The position numbers and the translations under genes are program-made. Below the pieces are notes generated by a model. That model was not told the origin of the DNA. It was given only the letters and a program-made list of their open reading frames with translations, and did not search any database. This document shows positions 58,126 to 64,000 of a DNA stretch of 64,000 nucleotides, in pieces. This DNA is from Sphingomonas sp. R-74633 (GTDB taxonomy: Bacteria; Pseudomonadota; Alphaproteobacteria; Sphingomonadales; Sphingomonadaceae): contig NZ_JACCFG010000003.1 in NCBI RefSeq assembly GCF_013416555.1, forward strand, positions 617,985 to 681,984, read 5' to 3'. Each line of letters begins with the position of its first letter. Position 1 is the first letter of the stretch.

Positions 58126-58946
58126 TGGAAACGGCACCGATCTACGACATCTGGCGCCTGCTGTCCGAACCGCGCGACCAGGTCGAGGCCGAGATCCGCG
58201 CGCTGTGCCGCACCGCCTATTGCGGCGATCACACGGCGCTCGCCCGCGTCCTTGGCCGCTACAAGCTCTATGTCGACACGCGCGACACCGGCATCGCCGC
58301 GCATCTGATGCTCGATGGCTTCTGGGAGATGTGGGTCACCGAGGCGATGCTGCGCACGGTGCGGCGCGGGGCCACCGTGATCGATGTCGGCGCCAATCTC
58401 GGCTTCTTCACGCTGTTGCTCGCCGATCTGACCGGGCCGGAGGGCCGGGTGCTGTCCTTCGAGCCCAATGACGGGTTGGCGGGGCGGCTGGCGTCGAGCA
58501 TCGCGGTCAACGGCTTCGGCCCCTTCACGGCGCTCCATCGCTGCGCGCTCGGCGCCGCTGAGGGGCTGGTCGCGCTCGACGTCGAGACCCATGCGCCGGG
58601 CGGCGCGCGGGTTCGCGAGGATGGCGCCGGGTTGATCCCGATCCGCCGGCTCGACAGCTTCCCCGAAGCGCTCGATGCCGAGTTCATCAAGATCGATGTC
58701 GAGGGGCATGAGCAGCAGGTGTGGCGCGGGATGACCGGCATCCTGGCGCGCGGCAATCCGCTCACCGTGTTCATGGAGTTCACCGTCAATCGCTATCCCG
58801 ATCCGGCGGGCTTCCTGTCCGAGATTCTCGGCGAGGGCTTTGCGCTCGGGCTGATCCATCATGACGGGCAGATCCGCCCGATCGCCCCGGACGAGCTACT
58901 CGACGGTCCGCACACGATCGATCACATGCTCTGCCTCAGCCGCTAA
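58122..58946 (+). CDS. FkbM-family methyltransferase
   Basis: The 274-residue protein (ATG 58122, AAGGGAG upstream) has the SAM-binding motif VIDVGANLGFFTLLL at about 86-100, acidic loop VLSFEPNDGLAGRL, and the FkbM block FIKIDVEGHEQQVWRGMTGI. Such enzymes O-methylate sugars or polyketides. Because it is coupled to kpsC it probably methylates the capsule glycan or its cap. It is the last gene of the capsule operon. Confidence 0.88.
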   Translation: MMETAPIYDIWRLLSEPRDQVEAEIRALCRTAYCGDHTALARVLGRYKLYVDTRDTGIAAHLMLDGFWEMWVTEAMLRTVRRGATVIDVGANLGFFTLLLADLTGPEGRVLSFEPNDGLAGRLASSIAVNGFGPFTALHRCALGAAEGLVALDVETHAPGGARVREDGAGLIPIRRLDSFPEALDAEFIKIDVEGHEQQVWRGMTGILARGNPLTVFMEFTVNRYPDPAGFLSEILGEGFALGLIHHDGQIRPIAPDELLDGPHTIDHMLCLSR

Positions 58947-58953
58947 CCATAGG

Positions 58954-58978
58954 AATCCTCTCCCTGCGGGAGAGGATT
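58954..58978. repeat. Perfect 11 bp inverted repeat between fkbM and putR
   Basis: AATCCTCTCCC / GGGAGAGGATT with loop TGC. It lies 7 bp after the fkbM stop and 39 bp from the convergent putR stop. No U-run follows on either strand, so it may be a small REP-type element or a weak bidirectional stop. Confidence 0.7.
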
Positions 58979-59016
58979 TGCGGAACGCCGACGGCCTCAC
59001 GAGACGTGAATGCGAT

Positions 59017-59478
59017 CTAATCCTTCACCGTCTCCATCGCGACATAGGTCGAGGTGCTGGCGACATGCGGCAGGCTCGAGATCTTCTCGCCCAGCACGAT
59101 CCGGTAGCGGCGGATGTCCGCGGTGCGCACCTTGAGCAGATAGTCGAAGTTGCTCGCCAGCATATGGCACTCCTCCACCTCGGGAATGCGCCGCACCGCC
59201 GCGTTGAACTCCTGCAGCGCCTTTTCGCGCGTGTCGGCCAGCTTCACTTCGGTGAAGGCGATATGGTCGAGACCCATCCGCGCCGGATCGATGATCGCAC
59301 GAAAGCCGCGGATGACCCCTGAATCGGTCAGCCGCTTGAGCCGCACCTGCGCCGGAGTCTTCGAAAGCCCGACCTGTTTCGCCAGCTCGGTAACCGTCAT
59401 CCGTCCGTTTCCGACCAGAGCGTCCACTATCTTGCGATCGAACTCATCCAGTTCGACTGCGGGTGCGTCCTTTTTCAT
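59017..59478 (-). CDS. putR: Lrp/AsnC-family regulator, probable PutR
   Basis: The 153-residue protein has an N-terminal winged helix (LDEFDRKIVDALVGNGRMTV, TELAKQVGLSKTPAQVRLKR) and a C-terminal RAM effector domain (CHMLASNFDYLLKVRTADIR). Divergent orientation to putA across 98 bp is the standard layout of PutR, the proline-responsive activator of putA in alphaproteobacteria. The effector is inferred from context. The control region should contain its binding sites, none of which could be defined by eye. Confidence 0.88.
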   Translation of the reverse strand: MKKDAPAVELDEFDRKIVDALVGNGRMTVTELAKQVGLSKTPAQVRLKRLTDSGVIRGFRAIIDPARMGLDHIAFTEVKLADTREKALQEFNAAVRRIPEVEECHMLASNFDYLLKVRTADIRRYRIVLGEKISSLPHVASTSTYVAMETVKD

Positions 59479-59576
59479 ACATTTGGCCTAGCATGTGCCC
59501 GGCAATATGGCCATTCCGCCTATGATGGGGCCCCGATAAGTCGGATCGACTAGCGATTTAGGCGTATACGTAGCAC

Positions 59577-62500
59577 ATGAACCTGTCCGCTCCGTTCGCC
59601 GCCTTCGCCCCGCCCGTCCGCCTGGCGACTCCCCTCCGCGCGGCGATCACCGCTGCCTATCGCCGCGACGAGGCGGAAGCGCTAGCGCCGCTGATCGAAG
59701 CCGCGACGCTCGACGAGGCCACCCGGGCGGCGGTGCGCGAGACGGCGACTCAGCTGGTCACCGGCCTGCGCGCCCGCAAGCGCAGTGGCGCGGTCGAATC
59801 GCTGGTCCAGGAATATGCGCTGTCGAGCGAGGAAGGCGTCGCGCTGATGTGCCTCGCCGAGGCACTGCTTCGCATCCCCGACGATGCCACCCGCGACGCG
59901 CTGATCCGCGACAAGATCGCCGATGGCGACTGGCGCGCGCATCTCGGCGGCAAGCCGCTCTTCGTCAACGCCGCGACCTGGGCGCTGGTGGTCACCGGCA
60001 AGCTGGTCGGTACCGCCGACGACAAAGGGCTGGGCGCCGCGCTGATGCGCCTCGTTGCCCGCGCCGGTGAGCCGGTGATCCGCCGCGCCATCGATATCGC
60101 GATGCGGATGATGGGCGAGCAGTTCGTCACCGGCGAGACGATCGCCGAGGCATTGAAGCGCGCCCGCCACGAGGAGGCCAAGGGCTTCCGCTACAGCTAT
60201 GACATGCTCGGCGAGGCGGCGACCACCGGTGCTGACGCCGAGCGCTATTACCGCGATTACGAGAATGCGATCCACGCGATCGGCAAGGCGTCGGCCGGGC
60301 GTGGCATCTATGAAGGTCCCGGCATTTCGATCAAGCTGTCGGCGCTGCATCCGCGCTATGCCCGCTCGCAGGCCGAGCGGGTGATGGGCGAGCTGCTCCC
60401 CCGGGTGAAGACGCTCGCGGCACTGGCCCGCAGCTACGATATCGGCCTCAACATCGATGCCGAGGAAGCCGACCGGCTCGAACTATCGCTCGACCTGCTC
60501 GAAAGCCTCGCGCTTGACCCCGATCTCGCCGGCTGGAACGGCCTCGGCTTCGTCGTCCAGGCCTATGGCAAGCGCTGCCCCTATGTGCTCGACTGGATCA
60601 TCGATCTCGCCGCACGCGCTGATCGCCGGATCATGGTCCGGCTGGTCAAGGGCGCCTATTGGGATGCCGAGATCAAGCGCGCGCAGGTCGATGGGCTGCC
60701 CGATTTCCCGGTCTACACCCGCAAGATCCACACCGACGTGGCCTACATAGCCTGCGCGCGGAAGCTGCTTGCCGCCACCGACCGCGTCTTCCCGCAATTC
60801 GCCACGCACAACGCCCAGACGCTGGCGACGATTTACCAGCTCGCCGGCCCTGACTTCGCGGTCGGCAAGTACGAATTCCAGTGCCTGCACGGCATGGGTG
60901 AGCCGCTCTACGAGCAGGTCGTCGGCAAGGAGAAGCTGAACCGCCCCTGCCGTATCTACGCCCCGGTCGGCACGCATGAGACACTGCTCGCCTATCTGGT
61001 CCGCCGCCTGCTCGAGAACGGCGCCAACTCCTCCTTCGTCAACCGCATCGCCGATCCCGACGTGCCGGTTTCCGAGCTGGTCGCCGATCCCGCCGAGCAG
61101 GTGAAGGCGATGTCGCACCCTGGCGCGCATCACGATCTGATCGCGCTGCCGCGCGCGCTCTATCCCGATCGCCGCAATTCTGACGGGCTCGATCTCAGCA
61201 ACGAGGATGCGCTTGCCGCACTTACCGAAGCGCTCCAGTACAGCGCCACGATCGATTGGCGCGCCGCGCCGGCGGACGGGCAGGGTACCGAACGCAAGGT
61301 TTTGAACCCTGCCGATCACCGCGACACCGTCGGCATCGTCGTCGAAGTCTCGTCAGAGGCCGCCAGCACCGCCGTTGCCCGCGCCGCCGCGTCTTCCTGG
61401 AGCGCGACCCCCGTCGCTGATCGGGCGGCGATACTCGAACGCGCCGCCGATGCGATGCAGGCGCGCATGCCGGTCCTGCTCGGCCTGATCGTGCGCGAAG
61501 CCGGCAAGTCGCTGCCCAACGCCATTGCCGAAGTACGCGAAGCGATCGACTTCCTGCGCTATTACGCCGCCCGCGCCCGCGCCACCTTCGGCCCGGCCCA
61601 GGCGCCACTCGGCCCCGTGGTCTGCATCAGCCCGTGGAACTTCCCGCTGGCGATCTTCACCGGCCAGGTTGCCGCCGCGCTGGTCGCGGGCAACCCGGTG
61701 CTCGCCAAGCCGGCCGAGGAAACCCCATTGATCGCCGCGCAGGCGGTGGCCTTGCTCCACGAGGCGGGCGTTCCCGCCGATGCGCTCCAGCTTGTCCCCG
61801 GTGATGGCCCGATCGGCGCCGCTTTGGTCGGGGCGCCGCAGACCGCCGGCGTGATGTTCACCGGCTCCACCGACGTCGCCCGGCTGATCCAGCGCCAGCT
61901 CGCCCCGCGCCTGTCGCCCGCCGGCAAGCCGATCCCGCTGATCGCCGAGACCGGTGGTCAGAATGCGATGATCGTCGACAGCTCGGCGCTCGCCGAACAG
62001 GTTGTCGCCGATGTTCTCGCCTCGGCGTTCGACAGCGCCGGCCAGCGCTGCTCGGCACTCCGCATCCTGTGCCTGCAGGAAGAAGTCGCCGATCGCACGC
62101 TGGCGATGCTCAAGGGCGCGCTCAAGGAGCTGCGCATCGGCCGCACCGACGCACTCCAGGTCGATACCGGCCCCGTGATCACTGCCGAAGCGCAGGCCAA
62201 TATCGAGCATCACATCTCGACGATGCGCGGACGCGGGCATCGCATCGAGCAACAGGCGCTGCCGGCGAGCGCCGCGCACGGCACCTTCGTCGCGCCGACG
62301 ATCATCGAGATCGATACGATCGCCGATGTCGAGCGCGAAGTGTTCGGTCCCGTCCTCCACGTGCTGCGCTATGCCCGAGACGACCTCTCCGCGCTGATCG
62401 ATGCGATCAACGCCACCGGCTATGGCCTTACCTTCGGCCTCCACACCCGGCTCGACGAGACGATCGCCGAAGTCACGTCGCGGGTGAACGCCGGCAATCT

Positions 62501-63161
62501 CTATGTGAACCGCAACGTGATCGGCGCGATCGTCGGCGTGCAGCCCTTCGGCGGGCGCGGGCTTTCGGGAACCGGGCCCAAGGCCGGCGGGCCGCTCTAT
62601 CTCGGCCGCCTGACCCACGACGCCCCTGTGGCAGTCGAGCCCGGCGCCACGCCGGCGTTGCTGACCGAATTCGCCGACTGGCTCGATGGGCAAGGGGAGG
62701 CCGATGCCGCCGCCACCGCGCGCCGCTATGGAGCAGCCTCGGCGCTGGGCGTAGAGCGCGAGCTTCCCGGTCCGGTCGGCGAGCGCAACCTCTATGCGCT
62801 TCATCCGCGCGGCCGCATCCTGATGCGCCCCGAAACCCGGGCCGGCCTGTTCGAGCAGATCGCCGCCGTACTGGCGACGGGCAATCGCGGCGCGCTGGAG
62901 GGCATGACGTTGCCCCAGGGCCTGCCGCCGCGCATCGCCGCAGTCTTCGCCCCTGCATCCGGTACGCACCCCGCATCGGCGCTCGTCGAAGGCGATCCAA
63001 AGCCGCTCGCCGAGCAGATGGCGGCGCTGGACGGCCCGATCGTCTCGGTCCTGACCCGCGGCGAGGCTGGCTATCCGCTCGACCTGTTGCTCGAGGAAGT
63101 GTCGATCTCGATCAACACCACCGCGGCCGGCGGCAATGCCAGTTTGATGACCATCGGCTGA
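59577..63161 (+). CDS. putA: PutA, bifunctional proline dehydrogenase / P5C dehydrogenase
   Basis: PutA oxidises proline to glutamate in two steps. The 1194-residue protein has an arm and PRODH barrel (about 190-480: IYEGPGISIKLSALHPRYAR, VRLVKGAYWDAEIKRAQVDG, EFQCLHGMGEPLYEQV). The aldehyde dehydrogenase domain (about 560-1010) has SPWNFPLAIFTG, catalytic Glu791 (AETGGQNAM) and Cys825 (SAGQRCSALR). The C-terminal ALDH-like domain ends with the conserved ISINTTAAGGNASLMTIG. The N-terminal ribbon-helix-helix DNA-binding domain of enterobacterial PutA is absent, matching regulation by PutR. Confidence 0.97.
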   Translation: MNLSAPFAAFAPPVRLATPLRAAITAAYRRDEAEALAPLIEAATLDEATRAAVRETATQLVTGLRARKRSGAVESLVQEYALSSEEGVALMCLAEALLRIPDDATRDALIRDKIADGDWRAHLGGKPLFVNAATWALVVTGKLVGTADDKGLGAALMRLVARAGEPVIRRAIDIAMRMMGEQFVTGETIAEALKRARHEEAKGFRYSYDMLGEAATTGADAERYYRDYENAIHAIGKASAGRGIYEGPGISIKLSALHPRYARSQAERVMGELLPRVKTLAALARSYDIGLNIDAEEADRLELSLDLLESLALDPDLAGWNGLGFVVQAYGKRCPYVLDWIIDLAARADRRIMVRLVKGAYWDAEIKRAQVDGLPDFPVYTRKIHTDVAYIACARKLLAATDRVFPQFATHNAQTLATIYQLAGPDFAVGKYEFQCLHGMGEPLYEQVVGKEKLNRPCRIYAPVGTHETLLAYLVRRLLENGANSSFVNRIADPDVPVSELVADPAEQVKAMSHPGAHHDLIALPRALYPDRRNSDGLDLSNEDALAALTEALQYSATIDWRAAPADGQGTERKVLNPADHRDTVGIVVEVSSEAASTAVARAAASSWSATPVADRAAILERAADAMQARMPVLLGLIVREAGKSLPNAIAEVREAIDFLRYYAARARATFGPAQAPLGPVVCISPWNFPLAIFTGQVAAALVAGNPVLAKPAEETPLIAAQAVALLHEAGVPADALQLVPGDGPIGAALVGAPQTAGVMFTGSTDVARLIQRQLAPRLSPAGKPIPLIAETGGQNAMIVDSSALAEQVVADVLASAFDSAGQRCSALRILCLQEEVADRTLAMLKGALKELRIGRTDALQVDTGPVITAEAQANIEHHISTMRGRGHRIEQQALPASAAHGTFVAPTIIEIDTIADVEREVFGPVLHVLRYARDDLSALIDAINATGYGLTFGLHTRLDETIAEVTSRVNAGNLYVNRNVIGAIVGVQPFGGRGLSGTGPKAGGPLYLGRLTHDAPVAVEPGATPALLTEFADWLDGQGEADAAATARRYGAASALGVERELPGPVGERNLYALHPRGRILMRPETRAGLFEQIAAVLATGNRGALEGMTLPQGLPPRIAAVFAPASGTHPASALVEGDPKPLAEQMAALDGPIVSVLTRGEAGYPLDLLLEEVSISINTTAAGGNASLMTIG

Positions 63162-63177
63162 AGGCGGGCGGCTGGGG

Positions 63178-63507
63178 CTAGTCCCCGGCCGCTTCGGCGC
63201 GCCGCAGATACTCGTCGGCCATCTCGAAGCGGATGCGGCGTACCGCAGGGTCGTCGGTGTCGGCTGCCCGTGCGCGCTCTTCCCGGGCGCGGCGCTGGAG
63301 ATAGGCCCGCTCGTCTTCCTCTTCTGCTATTTCCGGCCTGGCTTCTTCCGCCTTGGCGGAGGGCTGCGGAGCCTTGGGCTCGGTCGCCAGCGCCTCATAC
63401 ATCGCGGCGAGCGTCAGGTGTTGCTCCTTGGCGCTCCCCGTTAGCTCAGCGGCCATCTCGCGCTGATGCGCTGCACGCGCCTGATAATAGTCATGCTGCT
63501 TGTTCAT
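63178..63507 (-). CDS. Small charged helical protein, unknown function
   Basis: The 109-residue protein is very rich in Ala, Glu and Arg and predicted helical throughout, with YYQARAAHQREMAAELTGSA and EDERAYLQRRAREERARAAD. No known family was recognised. It is convergent with putA, 16 bp apart. Codon use fits the genome. It could be a sphingomonad-specific protein. Confidence 0.55.
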   Translation of the reverse strand: MNKQHDYYQARAAHQREMAAELTGSAKEQHLTLAAMYEALATEPKAPQPSAKAEEARPEIAEEEDERAYLQRRAREERARAADTDDPAVRRIRFEMADEYLRRAEAAGD

Positions 63508-63710
63508 GCATGCCCCGTCCGCATCCGTGCGGGCTCCACCCCATTACTGTACCACAAAACAGACTGGAAGGTTTCGCCAATGCGCACGACGCCACGGAGG
63601 CCGCGCTGTCGCCAGGCGCGGCACCATGGCCTGAACCCGTATGAATGCACGCGGGCCGGTTCGGTTTCGCGATGTTTTTTCAGATTCCGAAAAAAACTGC
63701 ATTTTAGCGG
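63508..63710. other. Region upstream of the rRNA operon, no gene seen
   Basis: No convincing gene is present. The last 40 bp (63672-63708) are A/T-rich with runs of T and A (TTTTTTCAGATTCCGAAAAA), and are likely an UP element that strengthens the rRNA promoter. Confidence 0.6.
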
Positions 63711-63739
63711 TTGACGCGAATCGGTTGGGCTCATAGATG
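63711..63739 (+). promoter_or_regulatory. rRNA operon promoter
   Basis: TTGACG (63711-63716), 17 bp spacer, TAGATG (63734-63739), preceded by an A/T-rich segment. The position before a leader with a boxA-like element agrees with an rrn promoter. Confidence 0.85.
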
Positions 63740-64000
63740 CCCACCTCCCGGCGGCGAGGCACTCGCTTCTCCGCTCTTCCGGGCCTCGGTCCGGGCAGTT
63801 CTCAACTAGCTGGTAGGGCTTTCGCCTTACTGACTTGGGCCCCTCCAGGGGATGTTCGAAGTTCGCTTCGAGCAAGGACGCGCTCTTTGACATTGTGATT
63901 TTGATGAAGGGACATGTGGGCGGCGGCCCTGGGTCTCACGGCTTCTAGGCGTGAGTAACTCAGATAAACCAAGCCGTTCCATGGGCTTAGCTTTGTCGGA
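63740..64000 (+). ncRNA. Leader of an rRNA (rrn) operon, partial
   Basis: The transcribed leader contains a boxA-like antitermination element CGCTCTTTGACA (63881-63892), followed by ATTGTGATTTTGATGAAGGG, which resembles the conserved pre-16S leader of sphingomonads as I recall it. The 16S rRNA 5' end (GAGTTTGATC-type) is not reached and should lie shortly beyond 64000. Frames in this stretch are not coding. Confidence 0.8.

Noticed and set aside
58954..58978. Intrinsic terminator for fkbM or putR
   Set aside because: The stem is perfect but neither strand has a U-run after it; listed as an inverted repeat only.
61353..62969. 538-codon minus-strand frame within putA
   Set aside because: Antisense to the highly conserved aldehyde dehydrogenase part of putA; no family features.
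63504..63893. 129-codon minus-strand frame across the rRNA promoter region
   Set aside because: It covers the rRNA promoter and leader, which explain the sequence; the translation shows no protein features.

Overview
The window is a contiguous stretch of high-G+C chromosome from a flagellated alphaproteobacterium, most likely a sphingomonad (Sphingomonadales). This is inferred from a FlbD-type sigma-54 activator controlling the flagellar genes, a sphingomonad-like rRNA leader at the right edge, GC-rich REP-like hairpins, and a PutA lacking its DNA-binding domain paired with a divergent Lrp-type regulator. Codon use looks uniform and no insertion sequence, prophage or CRISPR array was found.

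Positions 1-31395 form a nearly complete flagellar cluster. flgBCDEFGHIJK runs leftward (flgK is cut by the edge). motA-like, motB-like, flgA, flgM and flgN run rightward from a divergent promoter region, followed by a lytic transglycosylase, flhA and fliA. After an M28 peptidase cargo gene and the leftward flagellin gene fliC, a long operon flbD-fliEFGHIJKLMNOPQR-flhB leads to fliDS. Promoter signals give a readable hierarchy. A CtrA-like box lies before flbD. Sigma-54 -24/-12 elements precede flgB, motA and the transglycosylase-flhA-fliA unit. Three elements of the form TAAA/TTAA-N15-G(C/T)CGTT, the sigma-28 (FliA) pattern, precede flgM, fliC and fliD.

Positions 31392-38911 hold a CaiB/BaiF CoA-transferase, an FMN reductase and an atypical response regulator. 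They also hold a tightly overlapping leftward operon argH-lptM-lysA-siroheme synthase-like-zntB/corA, and a divergent TlpA-like lipoprotein thioredoxin. Positions 39291-42263 carry a pyrimidine-degradation operon in the order rutB-rutC-rutD-rutA. An RcnB-like protein with a strong terminator, an acyltransferase and tRNA-Gln(CTG) follow. Then come ppx/gppA, rlmE, a small membrane protein, an unknown gene, rpoZ and a phospholipase D family protein.

Positions 48725-58946 are a Kdo-linked capsule locus of the ABC-transporter type: kdsB, kpsS, two glycosyltransferases, kpsM, kpsE, kpsT (inverted), a Wza/KpsD-type exporter, a one-module kpsC-like gene and an FkbM methyltransferase. Next is the divergent lrp (putR)/putA pair for proline catabolism. 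The window ends in the promoter and leader of an rRNA operon whose 16S gene should begin just beyond the edge.

The most unusual points are: a MotA-like stator subunit lacking the usual first membrane segment, possibly made from a leaderless transcript; a FliM without the CheY-binding N-terminal peptide; a FlgH without any cysteine for lipidation; a degenerate methyltransferase tail on the siroheme-synthase-like protein; and a half-size KpsC beside an inverted kpsT.
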